64,000 nt of DNA from positions 3,100,001-3,164,000 of the forward strand of contig NZ_AP027292.1 of the NCBI RefSeq assembly GCF_030295765.1, read 5' to 3'. Below the pieces are notes generated by a model. That model was not told the origin of the DNA. It did not search any database and was given only the letters and a program-made list of their open reading frames with translations. Origin of the DNA: Neptuniibacter halophilus (lineage in GTDB: Bacteria; Pseudomonadota; Gammaproteobacteria; Pseudomonadales; Balneatricaceae). Made by a program: the position numbers and the translations under genes. This document shows, one piece after another, positions 18,060 through 27,065 of this stretch; within the stretch, counting starts at the first letter, position 1, and each line of letters begins with the position of its first letter.

Positions 18060-19082
18060 ATGAAAAAGCCAATGCTGAAATCCGCTCTGGCGCTGACGGC
18101 CGCCATGATGGTTCAGGCACCTGCTCAGGCTGCCGAGTACACCCTGCGACTGGCGCACTTTTTCCCACCTGTGGCGGGTCAGCATAAAGTGATTGCTGAG
18201 GGTTGGGCTGAAAAAATTGAAAAGGATTCCAATGGGCGTATCGAGGTTGAGGTGTATCCCTCTTCCACGCTGGCTAAACCGCCGGCGCAGTACGACGCAG
18301 TCAAAAACCGCATCGCCGATGTGACGCTGACCGTTCAGGGTTACACCGCCAACCGTTTCCCGCTGACTCAGGTCGTTGAACTGCCGGGTATTGTAAAAAC
18401 GGCGGCGCAGGGCTCCTGTGTTTTGCAGAGCCTGTATGACGAAGGCCTGATCAGCGATGAGTATAAAGAGACTAAACCGCTGTTCATGTTCACCCACGGT
18501 CAGGGTCATATCCATACCACTGAGAAGCAGATTACAGTCCCTGAAGACTTTGAGGGCCTGCGCATCCGTCGCCCGACGGCGGTGGTGGCAAAACTGCTCG
18601 AAGGTCTGGGTGCTCAGCCGGTTGGTATGCCAGCACCACAGGCCTATCAGTCCGTACAGCGTGGCGTGATTGATGGTGTATCCCTGCCATGGGAAGGTCA
18701 GTTAGTGTTCCGTATTAACGATCTGACTTCACATCACACGGAGGTAGGCGGTCTGTATGCACTCTCCTTTGTGGTAACCATGAATAAAGATGTATACAAC
18801 AGCATGCCTGCTGACCTGCAGAAAGTGATCGATGATAACTCCGGTAGTGAGTGGTCTCAGATCTCTGCAAAAGTGTTTGATGATCAGGACGTGAAAGGTC
18901 GTGCTCAGGCGGTTGAAGCCGGTCACGAGATCTACACCGTTGAGGGTGGCGGTGAAAACCCTGCCTGGAAACCGGTGCTTGAGAAGGCTACCGAAGAATA
19001 CCTGACAGAACTGGAAGGCAAAGGTCTGCCAGCCCGTAAAGTTTACGCCCGCGCCCAGGAACTGGCTGCGAGTTGTAACTAA
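18060..19082 (+). CDS. TRAP transporter substrate-binding protein (DctP family)
   Basis: 340 residues. A Sec signal peptide (MKKPMLKSALALTAAMM, cleavage near AQA-AEY at residue ~25) directs it to the periplasm. The DctP fold is recognisable from LRLAHFFPP, GRIEVEVYPSSTLA, FEGLRIRRPT (substrate carboxylate-binding Arg region) and MPAPQAYQSVQRGVIDG. It binds an organic acid for the membrane subunits that follow. Context suggests an aromatic or related carboxylate. A 129-bp hairpin-rich gap separates it from dctQ, as is common where the binding protein is needed in excess. Confidence 0.92.
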   Translation: MKKPMLKSALALTAAMMVQAPAQAAEYTLRLAHFFPPVAGQHKVIAEGWAEKIEKDSNGRIEVEVYPSSTLAKPPAQYDAVKNRIADVTLTVQGYTANRFPLTQVVELPGIVKTAAQGSCVLQSLYDEGLISDEYKETKPLFMFTHGQGHIHTTEKQITVPEDFEGLRIRRPTAVVAKLLEGLGAQPVGMPAPQAYQSVQRGVIDGVSLPWEGQLVFRINDLTSHHTEVGGLYALSFVVTMNKDVYNSMPADLQKVIDDNSGSEWSQISAKVFDDQDVKGRAQAVEAGHEIYTVEGGGENPAWKPVLEKATEEYLTELEGKGLPARKVYARAQELAASCN

Positions 19083-19211
19083 TCTACACCGGAGCCCCGG
19101 CTAAGGCTGAGGCTCCCGGTCTGGCCCGGCAGGGTCTGCTAAGCTGCTACCGTGCCGGGTATCTGAGATACCGGCTCAGCCCTGCCTGCTATTTGCTGAC
19201 TGGAGAGAGTT
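19083..19211 (+). other. Hairpin-rich gap between TRAP binding protein and permease genes
   Basis: Two GC-rich imperfect dyads are visible (CCGGAGCC...GGCTCCCGG and GCCCGGCAG...CTGC...GCCGGG). No T-tract follows. They could protect the upstream dctP message or partly attenuate the permease genes. Confidence 0.4.
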
Positions 19212-19727
19212 ATGAAGGCGTTCAGCCAGCTGTTTGATCGTTTGACCTACACCATGCATGTGATCAGCGGCGTAATCCTTGTTTCTATGATGTTTATCAC
19301 TCTTGCCGATGTGGTGACCCGAACGCTGTTCAAAATGACAGATGGTTCGCTGGATCTGACCTTTATCGGTGGGGTGGAGCTGATCAAATATGGTCTTCTG
19401 ATCATGGTGCTGTTTGCACTGCCGTTCTCGGTAGGGCGCTCACAGGTGATTGTTGATCTGTTTACTGAAGCGCTGCCATCGCGGGGTAAAGCGATCCTCG
19501 AAGGGTTGTTTATGCTCGGATTTGTCGCGCTGGGTGCCGGAATGAGCTATCGCTTCTGGCATGCGGTCGGACAGGCACAGATGAGCGGTGAAACCACTCA
19601 GGATCTGTTGATTCCGCTGTACTACTTCTACGCGATCAGTTCTTTTGCCACCGCCATGCTGGCGCTGGCGGCGCTGCTGATCTCTCTGCGTTGTCTGTTT
19701 TTCTGGAGAGGGGATAAAGTCGCATGA
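19212..19727 (+). CDS. TRAP transporter small permease (DctQ family)
   Basis: 171 residues with four hydrophobic segments: ISGVILVSMMFITLADVVTR, LIKYGLLIMVLFALPFSV, the LFMLGFVALGAGMSYRF region, and a last one near residues 140-160. This is the size and topology of the DctQ subunit, which helps couple the binding protein to the large permease. It overlaps dctM by 4 bp (ATGA) and is preceded by GGAGAGAG. Confidence 0.88.
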   Translation: MKAFSQLFDRLTYTMHVISGVILVSMMFITLADVVTRTLFKMTDGSLDLTFIGGVELIKYGLLIMVLFALPFSVGRSQVIVDLFTEALPSRGKAILEGLFMLGFVALGAGMSYRFWHAVGQAQMSGETTQDLLIPLYYFYAISSFATAMLALAALLISLRCLFFWRGDKVA

Positions 19728-21012
19728 GTGCTTCACTGATCGGTCTTATCTGCATACTGGGGATGCTCGGTATGATTGCAGTCCGGATGCCGATCGCTAT
19801 GGCGATGGCGGCGACCGGGTTTATTGGATTCACAGCCATTGTGGCATTTCAGCCGGCGATGGCGATTCTGGAAAGCGGTCCGTTTGAGACCCTCTCCAAC
19901 TACAGTTTCAGCCCGATTCCTATGTTTATCCTGATGGGGGTGTTTGCCTCCAAAGCACGGATGTCACAGGAATTGTTTGAGGGGGCACGCAAGCTGTTTG
20001 GCAGTTGGCGTGGCGGCATGGCGCTGGCGGGCGTAACCTCCTGCGGTATATTTTCGGCGATCTCCGGCTCCTCTATGGCGACGGCGGCGAGTATGTGTCC
20101 CGTGTGGCGCTGCCGGAGATGGAGAAGAACGGCTATGCCCAGTCACTGGCGTCCGGTACGCTGGCGGCGGGCGGTACGCTGGGGATTATGATCCCGCCGT
20201 CTATCGCTTTGCTGCTGTATGCGCTGATCACTGAGCAATCGGTCGGTGAGATGTTTATCGCCGGTGTGATTCCGGGCCTGCTGGGGCTGGCGCTCTACTG
20301 CGTCACCATTGCGATTGTGGTGTCCCTGAAACCGGAACTGGCGCAGCCGGGTGAACGCACCAGCTTTATCGAAAAGATGGTGGGCCTGAAAGGTCTGGTA
20401 CCCTTTACCGGTGTCTTCGCGCTGATCATCGGCGGTATCTATGCCGGTTTATTTACACCGACTGAGGCGGCCTCTGTGGGAGCGGCGGGTACCTTCTTTA
20501 TCGCGCTGTTCCGGGGTATGAACTTTGCCCAGTTTGTCGATGCGGTGCAGGAAACCCTGTTTATGTCGGCGATGATCTTCTTCATGATCATCGGTGCTGA
20601 GATATTCGGTTACTTCCTCTCGGTATCGCGCATCTCGTTCAGTCTGGTGGAGCTGGTCGACAGCCTGCAACTGAGCCCTTACATGGTGCTGTTCTGCGTA
20701 CTGCTGTTGTTTGTCCTGCTCGGCTGTGTGATGGACAGTATCGCGATGCTGCTGCTGACCGTGCCGGTGGTGTACCCGCTGGTTCAGGCGGCGGGCTTTG
20801 ATCCGATCTGGTTTGGTATTATTGCGGTCATTACCGTTGAGCTGGGTCTGATTACGCCGCCGGTGGGGATGAACGTGTTTGTGATCAAGTCGGTAGCGCC
20901 GAGCATCCCGATCAAAGAGATCTTTAAGGGCGTGTTCCCCTTTGTACTGTCAGATCTTGTGCGTCTGGCGTTGATCATTATCTTCCCAAGCCTGGCTCTG
21001 GGCCTGCTTTAA
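19724..21012 (+). pseudogene. TRAP transporter large permease (DctM family), frameshifted
   Basis: The first frame encodes a normal DctM N-terminus up to ISGSSMATAASM (about residue 124, ATG at 20093). The second frame continues with SRVALPEMEKNGY, GTLAAGGTLGIMIPPS and the rest of the permease to TAA at 21012. The break lies at ATGTGTCC (20093-20100). Five bases separate ATG from CGT where 3 are expected, as if TG were duplicated. The joined product would be about 428 residues, the full family length. It may be a recent mutation, phase variation, or a sequencing error. Everything else is conserved, arguing for a very recent or artefactual change. Confidence 0.8.
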
Positions 21013-21025
21013 GGAGGCAGCGTAA

Positions 21026-21433
21026 ATGGAAACGGTAAAGTGGACCCATGATCTCAGCGTCGGCGATGAAGCGATTGATGATGATCATAAGGATCTGTTC
21101 CAGTTAGTTGAGGAGCTGGATCATGCCAACATGAGCCATGACTATATCAACCTGATTCTGGATCGGCTGAAACGCTACACCAAAGAGCATTTCAGCCGGG
21201 AAGAGGAGTATATGCTGGCCTGTGGTTATCCCGGGCTGGCCGAGCACCAGCAGCGCCATGCGGAGTTTAACGAATGGCTGGAAACTATTCGTTCAACCTA
21301 CGCCCGGTTTCCGCAAAGCCCCTTTATTATCGGGGATTCGGTGAACAGCTATCTGAACCGCTGGTGGCGCCAGCATATTCTCAGCGAGGATATGAAATAC
21401 CGCGACTTTATACTGGCGCAGAAAAAGGCTTAG
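21026..21433 (+). CDS. Bacteriohemerythrin
   Basis: 135 residues with the full diiron-ligand pattern: DDDHKDLF (H, after an earlier H in WTHD), HFSREEEYM (H and E), HQQRHAEF (two H) and HILSEDMKY (H and D). Bacteriohemerythrins bind O2 reversibly for storage, delivery or sensing. It starts 13 bp after dctM with GGAGG, so it probably shares the TRAP transcript. Supply of O2 to the oxygen-dependent dioxygenases is an inference. Its end overlaps azoR by 4 bp, tail to tail. Confidence 0.92.
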   Translation: METVKWTHDLSVGDEAIDDDHKDLFQLVEELDHANMSHDYINLILDRLKRYTKEHFSREEEYMLACGYPGLAEHQQRHAEFNEWLETIRSTYARFPQSPFIIGDSVNSYLNRWWRQHILSEDMKYRDFILAQKKA

Positions 21434-22092
21434 CGGGTTAACCCGGCGACCAGCTCATCAATATCTTTCTGCGCCCGGCGCAGAGAGTCCTGATGGCGCT
21501 GATCGCCGAACTCCTGATATTCCACCCGTACTTCATAAAACTGTTCTACTCCCAGGTACTTGCCCAGCACCTGAATATGCGTGCCGAGATGGTTCATCTC
21601 TTCGCGGATACCGCCGGGCTCAAAGCCAAACTCGCCGCTGGAACTGATCAGCACCAGCGTTTTGCCAGACATAATGGGTTCCAGCGGAAAGTCACCACGG
21701 GCCAGATCAAATGAGAATGTTTTGTTGATGCGTACCACCTGATCAAACCAGGCTTTGAGCACAGCGGGCATGCCGTAGTTATACATCGGTGCGGTGAGCA
21801 GAATCAGGTCGGCCTGATCCAGCTCTTCTATGTACCGATCGGACTCTTCGAGCAGGGCCTGTTGCGCAGCGCTGCGTTGCGCCGGCGGGGTAAATACCGA
21901 GGCGATCCAGTCCTGACTGATAAACCCCGGCGGGTTGAGGCCTAGATCCCGTTGCAGCAGTCGCCCGGGCTGATCTGAATTCATCCATTGCTGGATGAAT
22001 CTGTCACCCATTTGCTTAGAGATTGAATTATGTCCAGCCACGGGGTTATCAGTACGGCGCACGCTTGAATCAATTCTTAACAGGGTTTTCAT
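21430..22092 (-). CDS. azoR: FMN-dependent NADH-azoreductase
   Basis: 220 residues of the flavodoxin-like AzoR family: the N-terminal LLRIDSSVRR, the FMN-binding TAPMYNYGMPAVLKAWFDQVVR, and SSSGEFGFEPGG near residue 145. The family reduces azo dyes and quinones using NADH. ATG at 22092 with AAGGAG upstream is chosen over an earlier in-frame start at 22149. It is divergent from a LysR gene, the common arrangement for azoR-type genes responding to quinones or electrophiles. It may reduce quinones formed from catecholic substrates. Confidence 0.9.
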   Translation of the reverse strand: MKTLLRIDSSVRRTDNPVAGHNSISKQMGDRFIQQWMNSDQPGRLLQRDLGLNPPGFISQDWIASVFTPPAQRSAAQQALLEESDRYIEELDQADLILLTAPMYNYGMPAVLKAWFDQVVRINKTFSFDLARGDFPLEPIMSGKTLVLISSSGEFGFEPGGIREEMNHLGTHIQVLGKYLGVEQFYEVRVEYQEFGDQRHQDSLRRAQKDIDELVAGLTR

Positions 22093-22166
22093 CGCTATCT
22101 CCTTAGTCATCAGTGAGCTCAGTGTGCGCCGGCTGGACTTGACTGACAAAAGGTTATATTTTTCTC

Positions 22167-22189
22167 ATAGATAACTTAAATTCATCTAT
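22167..22189. promoter_or_regulatory. LysR-type operator between azoR and LysR gene
   Basis: ATAGAT (22167-22172) and ATCTAT (22184-22189) are perfect inverted 6-mers with exactly 11 bp between them, giving T-N11-A. The site ends 10 bp before the LysR ATG at 22199, consistent with autorepression and control of azoR. Confidence 0.65.
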
Positions 22190-22198
22190 AGGTTGGCT

Positions 22199-23089
22199 AT
22201 GTTTGCACGCTTACCCTCCCTGACCAGTATCCGGACATTTGAGGCCGCTGCCCGCCTGCTGAGCTTTAAAGCCGCCGCAGCGGAGCTGAATGTTTCCCCG
22301 ACGGCGGTCTCGCACCAGATACGTAGTCTTGAGGAGCGGTTACAGGTGAAACTGTTTCAGCGTCAGACCCGGGCCGTTTCCTTAACCCGGGAGGGGGAGA
22401 AACTGGCTGCGGTCAGCCATAACCTGATGCAGGAACTGTTGCTGGCAGTGAACGCGCTCAGCGACACGCCAAATCGGCTTACCCTGAGCACGACCAGTTC
22501 TTTTGCTGCCATGTGGCTGGTGCCACAACTGGCTGACTTCCAGCGGCAACACCCGCAGATCGATCTGCAGATAAAAGCCGATGACCGGATCAGCGATCTG
22601 GAGCGAGACCGAAGCATCGATCTGGCGATCCGTTACGGTCGTTTTACTCCTCAGCCGGGGCACAGCTTACTGCTGCACGAAGCGCTGGGGTGCTTTGCCA
22701 CCGCTGACTACTGGACGTCGCTTTCCGGGCGCAGCAATCTGGATTTTTTTGTCACGACCTGGAAAAACCCGAACCTGCCGGCGATAGAGATTGCCCCGCT
22801 GTTACGCCAGCAGTTTGAGGGTAAAGCGGGTATCAACCTGCGCAGTTTCGATGATGAAAATCAGGTACTGCAGGCGGCGCTGGCAGGGCAGGGGATTGCC
22901 ATTCTCAGCCGTGCGTTGCTGCATAACCCGTTGCACAATGGCTGGCTCCAACCGGGGCTGGATAATCTGAGTGCGCAACTGCAGGGGCTCGACTACTATC
23001 TGGTAACGCCCCGCCGCAGTCGTGAGAATCCGGCGGCAGAAACGTTTTCTGGCTGGCTGCAGCAGCGTCTGGCAAAGGGCTGCGAATAA
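22199..23089 (+). CDS. LysR-family regulator (GcvA-like), divergent from azoR
   Basis: About 296 residues. The N-terminal HTH reads SIRTFEAAARLLSFKAAAAELNVSPTAVSHQ-type sequence typical of the GcvA/AmpR subgroup, with LFQRQTRAVSLT after it. The effector domain follows (LTLSTTSSFAAMWLVPQL). It is probably the controller of azoR, and possibly of the CMD-like gene 56 bp downstream. TTG at 22193 is an alternative start; ATG at 22199 is preferred. Confidence 0.87.
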   Translation: MFARLPSLTSIRTFEAAARLLSFKAAAAELNVSPTAVSHQIRSLEERLQVKLFQRQTRAVSLTREGEKLAAVSHNLMQELLLAVNALSDTPNRLTLSTTSSFAAMWLVPQLADFQRQHPQIDLQIKADDRISDLERDRSIDLAIRYGRFTPQPGHSLLLHEALGCFATADYWTSLSGRSNLDFFVTTWKNPNLPAIEIAPLLRQQFEGKAGINLRSFDDENQVLQAALAGQGIAILSRALLHNPLHNGWLQPGLDNLSAQLQGLDYYLVTPRRSRENPAAETFSGWLQQRLAKGCE

Positions 23090-23145
23090 CAACACCCGGA
23101 ACCGCGCGTTCCGGCTCAGTATTTTGATGAAGGAGAATCATAACC

Positions 23146-23544
23146 ATGACAGATAAGGCGATTGGTGCCGGTGAAACCACCCGGCGTGAAGTAATGGGTG
23201 ATGAGTTTGTTGATCGGGCGCTGACCCAGGTGACACCGCTTACCGAACCATTGCAGGAGTGGATCAATGGCCACGCCTGGGGTTCGGTGTGGCAGCGTGA
23301 TCAGCTCAGTCGCAAAGAGCGCTCACTGGTAACGGTGGCGATGCTGGTGGCGCTGCGGGCAGAAACGGAGCTCAAAGGCCATCTGCGCGGTGCGCTGAAT
23401 AATGGCTGCACGCCGGAAGAGTTGCGTGAAGTTCTGCTGCAGAGCACTGTGTATTGCGGCGCACCGGCAGCGCAGGAAGCTTTTCGTGCAGCGGCTGAAA
23501 TCCTGACACCGTTGTTGCACGGAGATGAACCGGCTGTTTCATAG
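23146..23544 (+). CDS. Carboxymuconolactone decarboxylase (CMD)-family protein
   Basis: 132 residues of the CMD family and close to PcaC in layout: RSLVTVAMLVALRAETELKGHL, ALNNGCTPEELREVLLQ, and VYCGAPAAQEAF with the conserved His in GHLRG. PcaC decarboxylates 4-carboxymuconolactone in the ortho pathway, but no other beta-ketoadipate gene is seen here. A specialised or peroxidase-like CMD protein is therefore equally possible. AAGGAG precedes the ATG. Confidence 0.85.
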   Translation: MTDKAIGAGETTRREVMGDEFVDRALTQVTPLTEPLQEWINGHAWGSVWQRDQLSRKERSLVTVAMLVALRAETELKGHLRGALNNGCTPEELREVLLQSTVYCGAPAAQEAFRAAAEILTPLLHGDEPAVS

Positions 23545-23623
23545 CGCTGTTAGTGCGCTGAACTGACTGGGCTATGCTTTGACTGATGGTATTAATTAAC
23601 AGCACACCCGATCTGCACCTGTT

Positions 23624-24556
23624 ATGTCTGACTCGTTGAAAAGAGGGCAGAGCCTTGCCGGGGCGGCTGCCGGTTCCCGGATCTCGACCTACTCACTCTA
23701 CAGTGAGGATACATCCCGTTCTGACCCGGAATTTATTCATATCGAGGATATCCGCACCCGGGCGGAGCTGTTTGACTGGACCATCAATATCCATACCCAC
23801 CCGAAGATGTTCCAGCTTATCTATGTCCGCTATGGCGAAGTCAGGATTCATCTGGACGGGCTGGAGCAGATCGAACAGGGCCCCTGTCTGATCACCATTC
23901 CCAGTGGCGTGGTGCACGGCTTTCAATTCAGTCGTGAGCAAACCAGAGGCTCGGTGATTACCGTTTCTCAGTTGCTGGTGCTGGATGAGCAGTTTCAGCA
24001 CCGTTTCCCGTTTTACGATGAGCTGTTCAGCCGGGCTCTGGTGATACCGTTGCAGGAACAGGACGCGGACCTTGAGCTGATTGATCAGCAGATCGCCGAT
24101 CTGAAACGGGAATACCGCGACGATCTTGCGGGAAAAACAGTGATGTTTGAGTGGTTGCTCTACTCATTGCTGATCCGCATCGGTCGCAAGCTGAAAAGTG
24201 CTTACGCCAGTCACGACAGCGGCAGCCGCTACGAACAGCGTTACAAAGCGCTGTGTCAGTTGATTGAGCAGCACTACCGCGAACATCGTCCGGCCAGTTG
24301 GTACGCAGAACAACTCAATACCACGCCGATGGGGCTGAGTCGTGCCTGCAATGCCGTATCAGGTAAAAAGGTCAGCGAACTGCTGCAGGACCGGCTGGTA
24401 CTCGAAGCCCAGCGTTATCTGATCTACACCGCCGCGCCCGCCTCACTGATCGCCTACGATCTGGGGTTTCAGGACCCGGCCTATTTCTCACGCTTCTTTA
24501 AACGCCGGGTCGGACTCTCACCGGGTGCATTCCGCAAACAGCGTGATAGTGGTTAG
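23624..24556 (+). CDS. AraC-family regulator with cupin sensor domain
   Basis: 310 residues. The N-terminal cupin-like region has IHTHPKMFQLIYVRYGEV and GPCLITIPSGVVHGF. The C-terminal AraC domain has WYAEQLNTTPMGLSRACN and LIAYDLGFQDPAYFSRFFKRR. It is a paralogue of the AraC regulator at 6249 and similar in build to PobC-type aromatic regulators. It ends 2 bp before the convergent LysR gene. Likely involvement in aromatic-acid catabolism is inferred from position. Confidence 0.87.
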   Translation: MSDSLKRGQSLAGAAAGSRISTYSLYSEDTSRSDPEFIHIEDIRTRAELFDWTINIHTHPKMFQLIYVRYGEVRIHLDGLEQIEQGPCLITIPSGVVHGFQFSREQTRGSVITVSQLLVLDEQFQHRFPFYDELFSRALVIPLQEQDADLELIDQQIADLKREYRDDLAGKTVMFEWLLYSLLIRIGRKLKSAYASHDSGSRYEQRYKALCQLIEQHYREHRPASWYAEQLNTTPMGLSRACNAVSGKKVSELLQDRLVLEAQRYLIYTAAPASLIAYDLGFQDPAYFSRFFKRRVGLSPGAFRKQRDSG

Positions 24557-24558
24557 TT

Positions 24559-25455
24559 TCAGATCTGTTCACATAATTCGCGCAGGAATTCGAGAAATAC
24601 CCGGCAGTTTTTCGACATCAAACGGCGTTGCGGATAGACCGCCGAAAGTACCGCCGCGCTCGCTTCAAACTGAACCTCGGGATACACCTCAACCAGTTCG
24701 CCCGAGGCGAGGCAGGGTTTGCAATACTGATCCGGCAGCAAAGAAACGCCGCCACCATTGAGCAGCGCCTCACGAACGGCAATCGGGTCATTTACATGGA
24801 TGATCCCCCGGCTGAGGTTGATGGTTTTGCGACTCTCTGCCTGACGCACCGGAAAGCGGCTATGGCGGTAGCGCTGTTCACAGATCTGGATATGACCTTG
24901 CAGGGCTTCGGTACTGCTGCCCAGTTCATGGCTGTCGCGGTAAGCGGGTGTGGTAACCCAGAGCAGGCGGCTCTGGTAGAGCGGTGTGGCAATCAGTTCC
25001 GAATCTGCCAGTTCGCCGATCACCACCGCCAGATCGATCTGATCGCGGATAATATCCACCGGGTGGCTGGTAATGATGATCTCCAGTTCAATTTTCGGAA
25101 ACTGGCGGCGAAAGCGGGGCAGGTGCCGGGCGACTATTTCCCGGCCAAATGCCATGGGCAGGGCAACCACCAGACGACCGCCGGGCTCCGCCTGCAGACC
25201 AGACATAGCGGCCTCGGTTTCCTCAACCTGTTGCATGATCTGCAGGCAGTGACGGTAGAAGGTTTCGCCCTCGGCGGTGATCCTGATATTGCGTGAATTG
25301 CGTTCCAGCAGGCGTAAGCCCAGCGCCTGTTCCAGCCGGTTAAGGCCTTTGCTGACGGTGGATTTTGCCAGTTGCAGATGTGCCGCTGCCGCCGACACGC
25401 CTTTGTGCTCCACCGTGGCAATAAACAGCGGGATGTCGTCGATGTTCCAGTTCAT
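24559..25455 (-). CDS. LysR-family regulator divergent from gallate dioxygenase gene
   Basis: 298 residues. The HTH at residues ~5-62 includes HKGVSAAAAHLQLAKSTVSKGLNRLEQ and LRLLERNSRNIRIT, close to the CrgA/AaeR-like subgroup. The effector domain begins near GRLVVALPMAFGREIV. It is divergent from the gallate dioxygenase gene at 25575 across 119 bp containing two dyads, so it is the likely regulator of that gene. The effector may be gallate or its ring-cleavage product (inferred). Confidence 0.87.
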   Translation of the reverse strand: MNWNIDDIPLFIATVEHKGVSAAAAHLQLAKSTVSKGLNRLEQALGLRLLERNSRNIRITAEGETFYRHCLQIMQQVEETEAAMSGLQAEPGGRLVVALPMAFGREIVARHLPRFRRQFPKIELEIIITSHPVDIIRDQIDLAVVIGELADSELIATPLYQSRLLWVTTPAYRDSHELGSSTEALQGHIQICEQRYRHSRFPVRQAESRKTINLSRGIIHVNDPIAVREALLNGGGVSLLPDQYCKPCLASGELVEVYPEVQFEASAAVLSAVYPQRRLMSKNCRVFLEFLRELCEQI

Positions 25456-25483
25456 ATGATGTCTGCCTGATGGTGTTTCTGAA

Positions 25484-25561
25484 TAGAAACGAATCGTTCT
25501 ATTTTAGCGGATTGTTTCTAAAATACTGCGATTTTAAGCTGCTGTTATTCAGGAAATAACA
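25484..25561. promoter_or_regulatory. Operator-like dyads in LysR/gallate dioxygenase intergenic region
   Basis: TGTTATT (25543-25549), a 5-bp spacer and AATAACA (25555-25561) form a perfect palindrome with T25546-N11-A25558. A second dyad, TAGAA (25484-25488) and TTCTA (25497-25501), has inner CG/CG symmetry. The first lies just upstream of the CCGGAG ribosome-binding site of the dioxygenase gene. Confidence 0.55.
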
Positions 25562-25574
25562 ACCGGAGTCGAGT

Positions 25575-26864
25575 ATGGCCAGAATCGTTGGTGGCATTGG
25601 TGCCTCCCATTCCCCCACCATTGCCTTTGCAAAAGATACCAATAAACAGAACGACCCAGCCTGGGCGCCTATCTTTGAGGGCTTTTCGGTGGTTCAGACG
25701 TGGGTCCGCGAAAAGCAGGTTGATGTGCTGTTTATGATCTTTAACGATCACATTACCTCCTTTTTCTTTGATCATTATTCTGCTTTTGCTCTGGGGATTG
25801 ATGACCGTTATGAGACCGCCGATGAAGGGGGCGGGGCGCGTGACTATCCGCCGGTGGAGGGGCATCTGGCGCTTTCACAGCATATTGGTCAGGCGCTGGT
25901 GGCAGACGAGTTTGATATGTCCTTCTTTCAGAAGAAACCGCTGGATCATGGCTTTTTCTCACCGCTTTCGATGATTGCCGAAGATACGCAGCAAGGCTGG
26001 GCCGGTACGGTGGTGCCGTTGCAGGTGGGTGTGTTGCAGTTCCCTGTACCCAGCGCGCGGCGCTGCTACAAATTGGGACGCTCTCTGCGTAAGGCGATAC
26101 AGAGCTTCCCGGAAGATCTTAATGTGGCGATTGTAGCGACCGGCGGTTTATCGCATCAGGTGCATGGCGAACGCTGCGGTTTTACCAGTGAAGCCTGGGA
26201 TAACGAGTTTCTCGAACTGCTGCAGCACAAGCCGGAGCAACTGACCGGGATGCGTCTGGCTGAATACGCTGAAAAGGGCGGTATGGAAGGTGCCGAAGTG
26301 ATCATGTGGCTGATTATGCGCGGTGCCCTGTCAGATAAGGTGAACAAAGTACATCAGACCAGCTATCTGCCCTCGATGTGCAATATCGCCACGCTGATTT
26401 ATGAGGATCTCGGGGATGCCCCGGATGAAGCCGATCTTGAGGTTTACCGGGAACATATTGGCTCTGAGCTGGCCGGTGTCGAAAAGCTCTCCGGCACCCA
26501 TCCATTTACGCTGGCGCGCAGTCATAAGGCGTATCGTATCAATGATTTTCTGCACCGGATTGTGATTCCTGAACACCGCGCGCGTTTTGTCAGCGATCTG
26601 GAAGGGCTGATGCAGGAATACAACCTCACCACAGAAGAGCAGACCATGATTCGTAACCAGCAGTGGATCGAGATGATTCACTACGGTGTTACTTTCTTTG
26701 TACTGGAAAAGATGGCCCCGGTGGTGGGAGTTTCCAATATCGAGGTGTATGCCAGCATGCGCGGCGAGAGCGTGGAGGATTTTCTGAAAACACGTAACGC
26801 CCCGATCCGTTATTCGGTTGCCGGAGGCGATAAAGCCAGCGAACTCGACCAGAGCCCGCAATGA
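25575..26864 (+). CDS. galA: Gallate dioxygenase-type fused LigB-LigA extradiol dioxygenase
   Basis: 429 residues. Residues 1-~280 are LigB-like (GASHSPT and FNDHITSFF with Fe ligands, TGGLSHQVHGERCG, WLIMRGALSDKV). Residues ~285-400 are LigA-like (HRIVIPEHRARFVSDLEGL, NQQWIEMIHYGVTFFVLEKMA). This single-chain architecture is that of gallate dioxygenases (GalA, DesB), which open gallate directly to 4-oxalomesaconate, feeding GalD/LigJ/LigK. It is downstream of two regulators and upstream of an RND operon. A methylgallate-preferring variant cannot be excluded. Confidence 0.88.
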   Translation: MARIVGGIGASHSPTIAFAKDTNKQNDPAWAPIFEGFSVVQTWVREKQVDVLFMIFNDHITSFFFDHYSAFALGIDDRYETADEGGGARDYPPVEGHLALSQHIGQALVADEFDMSFFQKKPLDHGFFSPLSMIAEDTQQGWAGTVVPLQVGVLQFPVPSARRCYKLGRSLRKAIQSFPEDLNVAIVATGGLSHQVHGERCGFTSEAWDNEFLELLQHKPEQLTGMRLAEYAEKGGMEGAEVIMWLIMRGALSDKVNKVHQTSYLPSMCNIATLIYEDLGDAPDEADLEVYREHIGSELAGVEKLSGTHPFTLARSHKAYRINDFLHRIVIPEHRARFVSDLEGLMQEYNLTTEEQTMIRNQQWIEMIHYGVTFFVLEKMAPVVGVSNIEVYASMRGESVEDFLKTRNAPIRYSVAGGDKASELDQSPQ

Positions 26865-27065
26865 GGGCAGATAAGTGGTTGTGCTTCAGCGGCTGCGGCC
26901 GCTGACCCTTTGCGGCTTTACAGCGTGGCGTTGCCTGTTCGACCGGATTCAGCGCTGCACGGGTTAACGATCTGTAAAGGGCGTAAAGATGTGTAAAACC
27001 GCTTTCACTTTCACCCTGTAGCTTTAGCATTACTGTTAATAAATAAGACTCATGGTGAGAGTTAA

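Noticed and set aside
20005..20095. Separate start for a second DctM gene
   Set aside because: The N-terminal residues of this frame before 20093 are out of register with the family; the sequence is better explained as one gene with a frameshift.
23146..23544. Calling the CMD-family gene pcaC as evidence of an ortho pathway
   Set aside because: No pcaB, pcaD, pcaI/J or pcaGH is in the window, so an ortho-pathway role is unsupported.
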